From assembly GCF_023954305.1 (NCBI RefSeq), contig NZ_JAMLIG010000002.1, positions 248,001 through 312,000 on the forward strand: a stretch of 64,000 bases of DNA, read 5' to 3'. This document shows, in pieces, positions 7,708 to 18,543 of the stretch; position 1 is the first letter of the stretch; each line of letters starts with the position of its first letter. Source of the stretch: Mesorhizobium sp. Lineage in GTDB: Bacteria; Pseudomonadota; Alphaproteobacteria; Rhizobiales; Rhizobiaceae. The position numbers and the translations under genes are program-made. Under the pieces are notes generated by a model. The model saw nothing but the letters and a program-made list of their open reading frames with translations. It was not told the DNA's origin and made no database searches.

Positions 7708-9120
7708 TCAGTCGTCCAGAACCCAAGTGTCTTTGGTCCCGCCGCCCTGCGACGAGTTCACAACCAGCGAGCCTTCCTGCAGCGCCACGCGGGTCAATCC
7801 TCCCGGAACGATCTGGATCTTGTCCGAAACCAGCACATACGGCCTCAGATCCACATGCCGGGGCGCAAGCCCGCCATCGACCAGGATCGGGCAGGTCGAC
7901 AGCGCCAGCGTCGGCTGGGCGATGTAGTTGCCGGGCTTGGACGCGAGCTTGGTGGCGAAGGCCTCTCGTTCCTTCTTCGATGCCGTCGGGCCGACCAGCA
8001 TCCCGTAGCCGCCGGAGCCGTGCACTTCCTTGACCACCAGTTCGGCGATGTGCTCCTGGACGTATTTCAGGCTGTCCGGCTCCGAGCAGCGCCAGGTCGG
8101 GATGTTGCCCAGGATCGCCTTGCGGCCGGTATAGAACTCGATGATTTCGGGCATGTAGGAATAGATCGCCTTGTCGTCGGCGATGCCGGTGCCGGGCGCA
8201 TTGGCGATGGTGATCTTGCCCGCGCGGTAGGCGTCCATGATGCCCGGCACGCCAAGCGCCGAATCCGGCCGGAAGGTGAGCGGATCGAGGAAGGCGTCGT
8301 CGACGCGGCGGTAGAGCACGTCGATCGGCTTGTAGCCCTGCGTCGTGCGCATGGCGATGTGGCCGTCGACGACCCGCAGGTCCGAGCCCTCGACGAGTTC
8401 GACGCCCATCTGGTCGGCGAGAAAGGCGTGCTCGAAATAAGCGGAATTGAAGATGCCTGGCGTCAGCACTGCAATGGTCGGCGTGCCCTTGCAGCCCTCC
8501 GGCTTCACGTTGGCGAGCGACTGGCGCAGCAGCTGCGGGTAATTCTCGACCGGCCGCACCTTCACGTGCTGGAACAGCTCCGGGAAGAGCTGCATCATCG
8601 TTTCGCGGTTCTCCAGCATGTAGGAGACGCCCGACGGCGTGCGTGCATTGTCTTCCAGCACGAAGAACTCGTTCTCGCCGGTGCGCACGATGTCGACGCC
8701 GATGATGTGCGTATAGACGCCGGCCGGTGGCCGGACCCCGATCATCTCGGGCAGGAAGGCTTCGTTGCCGGCGATCAGGTGCTTGGGAATCCGGCCGGCC
8801 TTCAGGATTTCCTGCCGGTGGTAGATGTCGTCGAGAAAGGCGTTGAGCGCGACGACGCGCTGCTCGATGCCCTGGGTGAGGCGCCGCCATTCCTGGCCGG
8901 AGAGAATGCGCGGCACGATATCGAAGGGGATCAGCTTCTCTGCTGCATCCTCATGCCCGTAGACGGCAAAGGTGATGCCGGTCTTGCGGAAGACGCGCTC
9001 CGCATCGCCCATCTTCTCCGTCAGGCGAGCCGGATCCTGCTTGAGAAGCCATTCCTCGTAGCCCGCATAGGGCTTTCGAACCCCCGACCCGTCGGGGCGC
9101 ATTTCGTCGAACGCAACCAA
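7708..9120 (-). CDS. Circularly permuted ATP-grasp protein (peptide-ligase type)
   Basis: A 470-residue type 2 circularly permuted ATP-grasp enzyme. Typical segments are QRVVALNAFLDDIYH, the acidic metal-binding FVLEDNARTPSGVSYMLENR, and the C-terminal VVKEVHGSGGYGM loop that holds ATP phosphates. The family is predicted to form peptide bonds (carboxylate-amine ligation through an acyl phosphate). The only possible start is TTG at 9120: an in-frame TAA lies three codons upstream and GGGGAG precedes it at good spacing. It heads a five-gene minus-strand operon running down to 3790. Confidence 0.92.
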   Translation of the reverse strand: MVAFDEMRPDGSGVRKPYAGYEEWLLKQDPARLTEKMGDAERVFRKTGITFAVYGHEDAAEKLIPFDIVPRILSGQEWRRLTQGIEQRVVALNAFLDDIYHRQEILKAGRIPKHLIAGNEAFLPEMIGVRPPAGVYTHIIGVDIVRTGENEFFVLEDNARTPSGVSYMLENRETMMQLFPELFQHVKVRPVENYPQLLRQSLANVKPEGCKGTPTIAVLTPGIFNSAYFEHAFLADQMGVELVEGSDLRVVDGHIAMRTTQGYKPIDVLYRRVDDAFLDPLTFRPDSALGVPGIMDAYRAGKITIANAPGTGIADDKAIYSYMPEIIEFYTGRKAILGNIPTWRCSEPDSLKYVQEHIAELVVKEVHGSGGYGMLVGPTASKKEREAFATKLASKPGNYIAQPTLALSTCPILVDGGLAPRHVDLRPYVLVSDKIQIVPGGLTRVALQEGSLVVNSSQGGGTKDTWVLDD

Positions 9121-9293
9121 TCGGCCTTACTCCCCTATGCGTTCATTTCATCGGGCAAGTGGCGGGAATGCAAGCGCAATCGCGCGTCAGATGCACAAAG
9201 CACTGCCAAAGTCGGATTTTGCACAGCACAACGGCACGCTGCATGTTTCTTGAACGTGCACCTGACCGCAAACCGGGCGGCGCGGCGCGGCGT

Positions 9294-9530
9294 TCAGAAT
9301 GCGCGGAAGGTCATGATGGTGAGCGTGTCCCTGATTCCGGGGACCGAATGCACCTGCTCGTTGACGAAGTGGCCGATGTCGGTCCCATCCTCGATATAGA
9401 ATTTCACCAGCAGATCCCATTGGCCGGCCGTGGAATAGATCTCGGAGGCGATCTCCTTGTCGGCGATCGCGCCCGCGACGTCGTAGGATTTACCGAGATC
9501 GCATTTGACCTGGACGAACAGCGCCTGCAT
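9294..9530 (-). CDS. Stand-alone Lrp/AsnC ligand-binding (RAM) domain protein
   Basis: A 78-residue protein consisting only of the Lrp/AsnC C-terminal RAM domain: MQALFVQVKCDLGKSY, then IYSTAGQWDLLVKFY, and the closing TLTIMTFRAF. The N-terminal HTH of normal Lrp proteins (about 150 residues) is absent. An open frame does continue upstream, but that extension has no Lrp similarity and a Shine-Dalgarno-like stretch precedes the ATG at 9530. Stand-alone RAM proteins bind amino acids and oligomerise, sometimes joining full-length Lrp proteins. The regulatory target is unknown. Confidence 0.85.
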   Translation of the reverse strand: MQALFVQVKCDLGKSYDVAGAIADKEIASEIYSTAGQWDLLVKFYIEDGTDIGHFVNEQVHSVPGIRDTLTIMTFRAF

Positions 9531-9724
9531 TCCGACCGCCTCTTCTGTTGAGCGGGGGCGACTCTCGCAGGAAGGTAGCGCGGTTTCAAGGCAAGCAAGG
9601 TCCGTCCCGCTGCCCAAAATGTGAAACCCGACGGCGATTTCCCGCGTATCATTATCAGGTCCCGCAGCGGCGCTCCGCCATGTCGGCGGTATTGGTCGGT
9701 CACGCCGGGCCACGGAGCACCGCC

Positions 9725-10138
9725 ATGCGCATCCTGCTTGCCGCCATCCTGTCCGCTGCGCTCGCGCTGCCTGCATTCGCCGGCGAAGCGGAGATCCGTT
9801 CCGCCCAGTCGGCAATCGACGGGCAGTTGAAAGCCTTTCTCGCCGACGACGGCGCCGCCGCCTACGACTACGCTGCGCCTAACATCAAGCGCATTTTCCC
9901 CACCGTCGAGGCCTTCATGGGCATGGTGACGAACGGTTATGCGCCGGTGCGGCGGCCGAAGATCTATGCCTTCGGCAAGGTCGAGGAGACGGGCCCGACC
10001 TCGGTCATCCAGCAGGTGCTGATCGTCGGACCGGACGGCAAGGATTACGAAGCCGTCTACACGCTCGAACTGCAGCCCGACGGCACGCACAAGATCACCG
10101 GATGCAGCCTGCGCGCGTCGAACGCGCTCACCATCTGA
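9725..10138 (+). CDS. DUF4864 domain-containing exported protein
   Basis: A 137-residue protein with a clear signal peptide (MRILLAAILSAALALPAFA, cleavage near residue 19). The mature part resembles the DUF4864 family: an N-terminal helix (EIRSAQSAIDGQLKAFLADD), the YDYAAPNIKRIFP segment, and a beta-rich end. The fold is likely NTF2-like, with no catalytic site known. CGGAG at 9713-9717 supports the ATG. Its stop directly abuts the stop of the convergent DUF2177 gene. Confidence 0.8.
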   Translation: MRILLAAILSAALALPAFAGEAEIRSAQSAIDGQLKAFLADDGAAAYDYAAPNIKRIFPTVEAFMGMVTNGYAPVRRPKIYAFGKVEETGPTSVIQQVLIVGPDGKDYEAVYTLELQPDGTHKITGCSLRASNALTI

Positions 10139-10546
10139 TCAGTCGGCCATCCTGAACGCGCTGAGCGCGATCACGGTCAGGCCGGCGACGGCGGCGCCCA
10201 TGATCGTGCCCCATGTGGTGTCGACCGCCGCGACCAGTGCGCTGTAGCCCTTCAGCGTGGACAGGTTGGTGGCATTGTAGGTGAGGTAGGCGAAGAAGCC
10301 GAACAGCCCGCCGTTGAGCGCAGCGAGCGCGGGTCGCGCCGGATCGAGACCGGTCGAGACCGCGAAATAGACCAGTCCGACGACGTAGAGCGCATAGAAC
10401 AGGGCGGCCACGCCCCAGCGCGGCTGGTCGAGGATCAGGTCGCCGATGCGCGACATATAGAAGCCGCGCGCAACGAGGCCCAGCCACAGCGCGTCGAGAA
10501 CGAGAAAGATCGCGAGAGCGATCAGATAGGCGGCAAGATATCTCAT
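10139..10546 (-). CDS. DUF2177 family membrane protein
   Basis: A 135-residue integral membrane protein with about four transmembrane helices. The motif LDALWLGLVARGFY and the central AYLTYNATNLSTLKG are typical of DUF2177. AGAGG lies 6 bases upstream of ATG 10546; a TTG five codons earlier is possible but has no better ribosome site. Function of the family is unknown. It follows tgt on the same strand after about 75 bases. Confidence 0.82.
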   Translation of the reverse strand: MRYLAAYLIALAIFLVLDALWLGLVARGFYMSRIGDLILDQPRWGVAALFYALYVVGLVYFAVSTGLDPARPALAALNGGLFGFFAYLTYNATNLSTLKGYSALVAAVDTTWGTIMGAAVAGLTVIALSAFRMAD

Positions 10547-10621
10547 GCGGAACCTCTGCAAACAGGACTGCCCGGCAGATACGGCGGAGGTCCCGCCTTA
10601 GTTTCCGGTTCCCGCCAACAT

Positions 10622-11752
10622 TCACACCGGCGCGATGTCGCCTTTGGCCCAGCCTTCGCTCACCGCCGCCGCATGGTCGGCGAAGCGCCGTTCCCGGATC
10701 GCCGCGCGCAACCCGCGCATCAGGTCTTGGTAGTAGGAGATGTTGTTCCAGGTCAGCAGCATGCCGCCCAGCGCCTCGCCCGAGCGGATCAGGTGGTGGA
10801 TGTAGGCGCGGCTGTAGTCGCGCGCGGCCGGGCAATTGCTCTCCTCGTCGAGCGGGCGCGGGTCGTCGGCGTGGCGGGCGTTGCGGAGGTTGATCTTGCC
10901 CCGGCGCGTATAGGCAAGCCCGTGCCTTCCGGCCCGCGTCGGCATCACGCAGTCGAACATGTCGATCCCGCGCGCCACCGACTTGACGATGTCGTCCGGC
11001 GTGCCGACGCCCATCAGGTAGCGCGGCTTCTCGGCCGGAAGTTCTGGACAGGTCGCCTCCAGCATCTCCAGCATCACCGCCTGCGGCTCGCCCACCGCCA
11101 GTCCGCCGACGGCATAGCCCTTCAGCTCCAGCGCCCTGAGCGCCTGCGCCGAGCGGACGCGCAGGTCCGCATCGTCGCCGCCCTGCACGATGCCGAACAT
11201 CGCCTTGCCCGGCTGGTCGCCGAAAGCCGCCCGGCAGCGATCGGCCCAGCGCAGCGACAGTTCCATCGCCCGCTCGATCTCTTGTCTCGCAGCCGGCAGC
11301 GCCACGCATTCGTCGAGCTGCATCTGGATGTCGGAATCGAGCAGCCCTTGGATCTCGATCGAACGTTCGGGCGTCATGTGCCAGGACGACCCGTCGATAT
11401 GCGAACGGAAGGTGACGCCGTCCTCGGTGAGCTTGCGCAACTGTGCCAGCGACATCACCTGGAAACCGCCGCTGTCGGTCAGGATCGGCCACGGCCAGCG
11501 GGCGAATTCGTGCAGCCCGCCCAGCCGAGCGACGCGCTCCGCACCCGGCCGCAGCATCAGGTGATAGGTGTTGCCCAGGATGATGTCGGCGCCCGCCCCG
11601 CGCACCTGGTCCATGTACATCGCCTTCACCGTGCCGCCGGTGCCCACCGGCATGAAGGCCGGCGTTGCGATCGTGCCGCGCGGCATGGAAATCTCGCCGG
11701 TGCGGGCAGCGCCGTCGGCGGCGTGGAGGGTGAATTGAAAGGTTGGGGCCAT
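10622..11752 (-). CDS. tgt: tRNA-guanine(34) transglycosylase
   Basis: A 376-residue TIM-barrel enzyme that exchanges guanine-34 for preQ1 in GUN-anticodon tRNAs. Key motifs are present: TDSGGFQVMSL with the active-site Asp, GIVQGG, GVGTPDDI, and FDCVMPTR with the nucleophile Asp. The zinc motif, normally CxCxxC then His, reads SNCPAARDYSRAYIHH here, so only one of three Cys is kept; this may be a lineage trait. The start at 11752 matches the family N-terminus; an upstream extension would run into a repeat. queA, the next enzyme of the queuosine pathway, lies upstream on the same strand. Confidence 0.96.
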   Translation of the reverse strand: MAPTFQFTLHAADGAARTGEISMPRGTIATPAFMPVGTGGTVKAMYMDQVRGAGADIILGNTYHLMLRPGAERVARLGGLHEFARWPWPILTDSGGFQVMSLAQLRKLTEDGVTFRSHIDGSSWHMTPERSIEIQGLLDSDIQMQLDECVALPAARQEIERAMELSLRWADRCRAAFGDQPGKAMFGIVQGGDDADLRVRSAQALRALELKGYAVGGLAVGEPQAVMLEMLEATCPELPAEKPRYLMGVGTPDDIVKSVARGIDMFDCVMPTRAGRHGLAYTRRGKINLRNARHADDPRPLDEESNCPAARDYSRAYIHHLIRSGEALGGMLLTWNNISYYQDLMRGLRAAIRERRFADHAAAVSEGWAKGDIAPV

Positions 11753-11798
11753 TGCTACGCGGTGCCAAAGGTAGTGGCCGTGCACGACGGTGACGTCT

Positions 11799-11995
11799 GT
11801 CCTTCTCCCCTTGTGGGAGAAGGTGGCCGAGCCGAGCGCAGCGAGAGCGAGGTCGGATGAGGGGTGCTGGACGAATTGACACGTTCGCGGTACGGGCGCG
11901 TTTCCAGCCACTTAACTCCTGTCGCGCTTCTTCCAGCACCCCTCATCCGTCTCGGCCTTCGGCCGATCCACCTTCTCCCACAAGGGGAGAAGGAC
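11799..11995. repeat. RIME-like intergenic palindromic repeat, copy 1
   Basis: Two inverted arms: the left begins GTCCTTCTCCCCTTGTGGGAG and ends GATGAGGGGTGCTGG at 11870; the right begins CCAGCACCCCTCATCCG at 11933 and ends with CAAGGGGAGAAGGAC at 11995. The arms are 60-70 bp, about 60 bp apart, and each contains a smaller palindrome. The pattern matches rhizobial intergenic mosaic elements. Related copies are at 31009-31210 and 58428-58552. It separates queA from tgt. Confidence 0.8.
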
Positions 11996-12014
11996 TGGGC
12001 GCAACTGGTCGCGC

Positions 12015-13094
12015 TCATCGCGCATCCTGACGAAACAGCAGTCCCGCATCCCCGTACGAGTAGAACCGGTAGCCATGCGCGATCGCATGCGCATAGGCCG
12101 CCCGCATCGTCTCCAGCCCCGAAAAGGCCGAGACCAGCATGAACAGCGTCGACCGAGGCAGGTGGAAGTTCGTCATCAGCACGTCGGCGAAGCGGAAGCG
12201 GTAGCCGGGGGTTATGAAAATGTCGGTCGGCCCCGTCCAGGCCGACAGGACGCCGTCCTGGCTTGCCGCACTTTCGAGCAGCCTGAGAGAGGTCGTGCCG
12301 ACGCACACAATCCGCCCTCCCCGCGCCTTCACCGCATTCAGCGCCGACGCCGTCGCGGTGGAGACGCGGCCGATCTCCGCATGCATCCTGTGGTCGGCCG
12401 TATCGTCGGCCTTGACCGGGAGGAAGGTGCCCGCGCCGACATGCAGCGTCACGAACTGCCGTTCGATCCCCGCCGCGTCGAGTGCCGCGAACAATTCCGG
12501 CGTGAAATGCAGGCCCGCGGTAGGGGCCGCGACCGCGCCTTCTTCGTCGGCATAGATCGTCTGGTAGTCGGTGCGGTCGCGCTCGTCCTCCGGCCGCTTC
12601 GAGGCGATATAGGGCGGCAGCGGAATATGCCCGACGGTGTGCAGCGCCTCGTCAAGCGTGGCGCCGGCGAAATCGAAGCGCAGGAGCACCTCGCCCCCCT
12701 CGCCCTTCTCCTCGACGGTCGCGTCGAGCGCGCCCATCAGGCAGAGGTTTTCGGTGTGCCCGAAGGATATGCGGTCGCCCACAGCGACCCGCTTGGCCGG
12801 GCGCAGGAAGGCCCGCCAGCTATCCTTTGCCACGCGCATGTGCAGCGTGGCGTCGACCCGTGCCGACGCGTCGCCGCGCCGTCGCAAGCCGACGAGTTGA
12901 GCGGGTATGACTTTCGTGTCGTTGAAGACGAGCGCATCGCCGGGGCGCAGCAGACTCGGGAGATCGCGCACGATCTTGTCCTCGAACGCTTCGCCCGGCC
13001 TCACGACCAGCAGCTTCGCCGAATCGCGGGGAGCCGCCGGACGGAGCGCGATGCGATCCTCCGGCAGGTCGAAATCGAACAGGTCGACTTTCAT
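12015..13094 (-). CDS. queA: S-adenosylmethionine:tRNA ribosyltransferase-isomerase
   Basis: A 359-residue enzyme of normal length. It transfers and isomerises the ribose of SAM onto preQ1-tRNA to give epoxyqueuosine, the step after Tgt. N-terminal VDLFDFDLPEDRIALRPA, internal RPGDALVFNDTKVIPA, AAPTAGLHFT and the C-terminal TDIFITPGYRF are diagnostic. The start overlaps the stop of the preceding small gene by 4 bases (ATGA), indicating translational coupling. The order in transcription is PPIase, small exported protein, queA, then tgt beyond a repeat. Confidence 0.97.
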   Translation of the reverse strand: MKVDLFDFDLPEDRIALRPAAPRDSAKLLVVRPGEAFEDKIVRDLPSLLRPGDALVFNDTKVIPAQLVGLRRRGDASARVDATLHMRVAKDSWRAFLRPAKRVAVGDRISFGHTENLCLMGALDATVEEKGEGGEVLLRFDFAGATLDEALHTVGHIPLPPYIASKRPEDERDRTDYQTIYADEEGAVAAPTAGLHFTPELFAALDAAGIERQFVTLHVGAGTFLPVKADDTADHRMHAEIGRVSTATASALNAVKARGGRIVCVGTTSLRLLESAASQDGVLSAWTGPTDIFITPGYRFRFADVLMTNFHLPRSTLFMLVSAFSGLETMRAAYAHAIAHGYRFYSYGDAGLLFRQDAR

Positions 13095-13483
13095 TGGATC
13101 TCGGAGCAGTCGACGACGAAAGCGCCATTGCCCTTGAAGGTGAAGACACCGCCGGCAACCCGACTTTCGCCCTCCTCGGCCTTGACAACCCTCAGCTTGC
13201 CGAGAACCGCGTCGACGTTCCCGTCGGTGAAGTCGACGATCAGAATCCGGTCGTCCTCGAACCCCTGGCCGATGGTTATCGGACTTCCCGGCATGATGTC
13301 GGGGGCCGTCGACCAGCTCTCGCTGCCGATGGTGATCACCGCGCGCGCAATGGAGAGCACGTCCATGTGCCCGACCAGCAGGTCGATGCTCACGCCCTCG
13401 CCGGCACAGGTCAACTCGCCGGTCGCCTGGGCGGGCCAGGCGGCTGAGGCGAGCAATCCGGCGGCGAGCAGTGCGCGCTTCAT
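13091..13483 (-). CDS. Small exported protein of unknown function
   Basis: A 130-residue protein with a signal peptide (MKRALLAAGLLASAAWPAQA). The mature region of about 110 residues is probably beta-rich, with one Cys near its start (LTCAGEG) and one near its end (VVDCSEIQ), which may form a disulphide. I do not recognise a named domain. It begins 2 bases after the PPIase stop and overlaps queA by 4 bases, so it is embedded in the operon. The ATG at 13483 is chosen because it opens the signal peptide; the frame remains open further upstream inside the PPIase gene. Confidence 0.75.
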   Translation of the reverse strand: MKRALLAAGLLASAAWPAQATGELTCAGEGVSIDLLVGHMDVLSIARAVITIGSESWSTAPDIMPGSPITIGQGFEDDRILIVDFTDGNVDAVLGKLRVVKAEEGESRVAGGVFTFKGNGAFVVDCSEIQ

Positions 13484-13485
13484 GA

Positions 13486-13959
13486 TCAGGCGTCCGCGGC
13501 CACGCGCATGGTCTTGATCGAGTCCGGATCGCGCACGGGCTCGCCGCGCTTGATCTTGTCGACATTCTCCATGCCCTCGATCACCTGGCCCCACACCGTG
13601 TACTGGCGGTTGAGGAAGGCGGCGTCGCCGAAGCAGATGAAGAACTGCGAATTGGCGGAGTTCGGGTTCTGCGAGCGCGCCATCGAGCAGGTGCCGCGCA
13701 CATGCGGCATGTTGTTGAACTCGGCCGGCAGGTTCGGCTTGTCGGAACCGCCCATGCCCGTGCCGGTCGGATCGCCGCCCTGCGCCATGAAGCCTTCGAT
13801 GACGCGGTGAAAGACCACGCCGTCGTAGAACTTCTCGCGGGCGAGCTCCTTGATCCGGGCGACGTGCTTCGGCGCGACGTCGGGGAACAGCTCGATCACG
13901 ACCTTGCCCTTGGTCGTCTCCATGATGATCGTGTTTTCCGGATCCTTGATCTCGGCCAT
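13486..13959 (-). CDS. ppiB: Cytoplasmic peptidyl-prolyl cis-trans isomerase (cyclophilin)
   Basis: A 157-residue cyclophilin without signal peptide. Catalytic-core motifs are visible: VVFHRVIEGFMAQGGDP with the catalytic Arg, the SQFFICFGDA segment and the GQVIEGMENVDKI end. It catalyses cis-trans isomerisation of X-Pro bonds. AAAGGA upstream supports the ATG. The paralogue at 14105-14683, upstream on the same strand, is the exported version. Confidence 0.95.
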   Translation of the reverse strand: MAEIKDPENTIIMETTKGKVVIELFPDVAPKHVARIKELAREKFYDGVVFHRVIEGFMAQGGDPTGTGMGGSDKPNLPAEFNNMPHVRGTCSMARSQNPNSANSQFFICFGDAAFLNRQYTVWGQVIEGMENVDKIKRGEPVRDPDSIKTMRVAADA

Positions 13960-13994
13960 GTTCAGTCCTTTCGATGCTCTGAATACGTTAATTT

Positions 13995-14104
13995 GGCGAA
14001 TGGCGAATGGCGAATGGCGGGTCGTAGGTCGTGGGGGTGGGCTATGGACTTTGCTTATTCACCGCCGGCACTTCCCCATTCGCCACTCGCCACTCCCCAT
14101 TCGC
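13995..14104. repeat. Heptamer-based inverted repeat between two cyclophilin genes
   Basis: GGCGAAT is repeated three times in tandem at 13995-14015. The opposite arm at 14075-14104 carries ATTCGCC, ACTCGCC and a further ATTCGC. The arms could pair into a long imperfect hairpin. Elements built from such heptamers are scattered in Mesorhizobium-type genomes. No coding frame is credible here. Confidence 0.7.
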
Positions 14105-14683
14105 TCAGTTCTTATCCGCCGCGATGCGGACCTTGATCATGCGGTCGGGATCGGCGACTTCGCCATTGCCGCCCTGGCCGCGCTTGATCTTGTCGACCAG
14201 TTCCATACCTTTTTCCACTTCGCCAACGACCGTGTATTGGCCGTTCAGCGACGGGTATTCGGTGAACATGATGAAGAACTGCGAATTGGCCGAATTCGGA
14301 TCCTGGGCACGCGCCATGCCGAGCACGCCGCGCACGAACGGGGTGGAGGAGAATTCGGCCGGCAGGTCCGGCTTGTCCGATCCGCCGGTTCCGGCGCGCT
14401 GCCGGCTGAAGCCGTCATTCATGTCGCCGAACTGCACGTCGCCGGTCTGCGCCATGAAGCCCTCGATGACGCGGTGGAACGCGACGTTGTCGTAGGCGCC
14501 CTCGCGCACCAGCTCCTTGATCCGCTCGACATGCTTGGGCGCGAGATCGGGCCGAAGCGCAACGGTGACGTCGCCGTCCTTCAGCGTAATGATCATCGTG
14601 TTCTCGGGTTCGGCCGCGAAGGCCGGCTGTCCGAGAAACATCGCGGCGAGCGCGAGGGCGGAAACGAAACTGCGTCTGTTCAT
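14105..14683 (-). CDS. Exported peptidyl-prolyl cis-trans isomerase (cyclophilin)
   Basis: A 192-residue cyclophilin with a signal peptide (MNRRSFVSALALAAMFLGQP, cleavage near AFA-A). The core keeps VAFHRVIEGFMAQTGD and SQFFIMFTE. A loop insert (about 10-12 residues after GDV) distinguishes it from the cytoplasmic copy. It is expected to assist folding of periplasmic proteins. GGAGG lies 7 bases before the ATG. It follows coaD by 18 bases and precedes the cytoplasmic copy. Confidence 0.94.
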   Translation of the reverse strand: MNRRSFVSALALAAMFLGQPAFAAEPENTMIITLKDGDVTVALRPDLAPKHVERIKELVREGAYDNVAFHRVIEGFMAQTGDVQFGDMNDGFSRQRAGTGGSDKPDLPAEFSSTPFVRGVLGMARAQDPNSANSQFFIMFTEYPSLNGQYTVVGEVEKGMELVDKIKRGQGGNGEVADPDRMIKVRIAADKN

Positions 14684-14701
14684 GAAAATCCTCCGGAAGG
14701 G

Positions 14702-15202
14702 TCAGGACCCGAACTTGGCCGCCAGCGCCTTGGCGACGACCGCCGGGACGAAGGGGCGGATGTCGCCGCCCATGGAGGCGATCTGGCGGACCAATGTGGC
14801 GGTAATCGTACGCACCGAGGGGCTCGCCGGGAGAAAGACCGTCTGCAGCTCTGGTGCCATCGTTTCGTTCATGCCCGCCATCTGCATCTCGTAGTCGAGA
14901 TCGGTGCCGTCGCGCAGGCCGCGGATCATGATCGGCGCGCCATGCTTGCGTGCGGCGTCGACGAGCAGGCCCTTGAACGAGATGATCTCCAGCTTGCCCG
15001 CTTCCTCGCCCAGTTCGTCGCGCGCCGCCTGTTCGATCAGCGCGATACGCTCCTCGAGGCTGAACACCGGCGTCTTCGACGCCTGAATGCCGATCGCCAC
15101 GAAGATCTTGTCCGAAATGGCGAGCGCGCCCTTCAGCACGTCGAGATGCCCGTTGGTGAGCGGGTCGAAGGAGCCTGCATAGATGGCGACGCGGTCGGTC
15201 AT
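14702..15202 (-). CDS. coaD: Phosphopantetheine adenylyltransferase
   Basis: A 166-residue nucleotidyltransferase that makes dephospho-CoA from 4-phosphopantetheine and ATP. The T/HxGH motif reads TNGHLDV within AIYAGSFDPLTNGH. The second signature PSVRTITATLVRQI corresponds to the ISSTLVR loop. The ATG at 15202 is chosen because the family begins just before VAIYAGSFDP; the frame continues 17 codons upstream without similarity. It is the first gene of the minus-strand run down to tgt. Confidence 0.96.
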   Translation of the reverse strand: MTDRVAIYAGSFDPLTNGHLDVLKGALAISDKIFVAIGIQASKTPVFSLEERIALIEQAARDELGEEAGKLEIISFKGLLVDAARKHGAPIMIRGLRDGTDLDYEMQMAGMNETMAPELQTVFLPASPSVRTITATLVRQIASMGGDIRPFVPAVVAKALAAKFGS

Positions 15203-15375
15203 GCCGGAGCTTCTACTGGTCAACGCCCGGGAAGGCAATTCGCCAGCGGACACGACATGAACGGCGGATGAACGGATCGCTCAGGCCAAGTTCAAGCCGA
15301 TCACGGCAAAGTGTCGGCCGGCACAATGAAACCGAAACGGATTTCGGCCGTTACTGCCGTCAAGGAGACGACGCC

Positions 15376-15513
15376 ATGATCATCCTGATGCTTGCCGCCG
15401 CAATGACCATCGCCATGCTGATCGCGACCGCATTCGGCATTCACGAGGAAAGCCGCCGCGCCCAACAGGAGCAGAAGATCCGCTCCACCCGGCCTTTCGG
15501 TCTCAGCAACTGA
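15376..15513 (+). CDS. Small membrane protein, 45 residues
   Basis: AAGGAG about 9 bases upstream leads to an ATG. The product has one hydrophobic helix (MIILMLAAAMTIAMLIATAF) followed by a charged tail rich in Glu, Arg and Gln. It sits between coaD and gyrA on the opposite strand from both. No homologous family is recognised. The strong ribosome site and the clean transmembrane/charged layout support it as real. Confidence 0.65.
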   Translation: MIILMLAAAMTIAMLIATAFGIHEESRRAQQEQKIRSTRPFGLSN

Positions 15514-15530
15514 TCGCCGCCGGCGGAGTA

Positions 15531-18278
<2,748 letters not shown>

Positions 18279-18307
18279 TTGGGATCACACTTTCCGGCAG
18301 AATCGTC

Positions 18308-18342
18308 GCTTCCTTATATAGGAAGCAGGCCCCAGATTCCAA
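18308..18342 (-). promoter_or_regulatory. Candidate gyrA promoter with palindrome over the -10
   Basis: On the minus strand TTGGAA (18337-18342) and TATATA (18315-18320) are 16 bases apart. The palindrome GCTTCC-TTATATA-GGAAGC (18308-18326) is centred on the -10 element, which could be an operator or simply a supercoiling-sensitive site. Confidence 0.55.
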
Positions 18343-18543
18343 ATCGCATCGCGCCTGCGAACGCGCCGAATAGCGTCGTTATATCAATGCTTTATGTGAG
18401 TTCTTCAACAGGCCCGCGCGGCAATTGCGCGCCGCGCGCGCCGAAGCCGGCGGTTTGGGGGCGAATCGCAGCGGCCACTGGCCCCCGCAGCCGCGATGCG
18501 CTAGCCTCCCGGGGCGCTCGCGCAACGGCATGGGGGAGCTGCG

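Noticed and set aside
13995..14015. Short tandem repeats as a CRISPR array
   Set aside because: The 7-bp units have no spacers and no cas genes are near.
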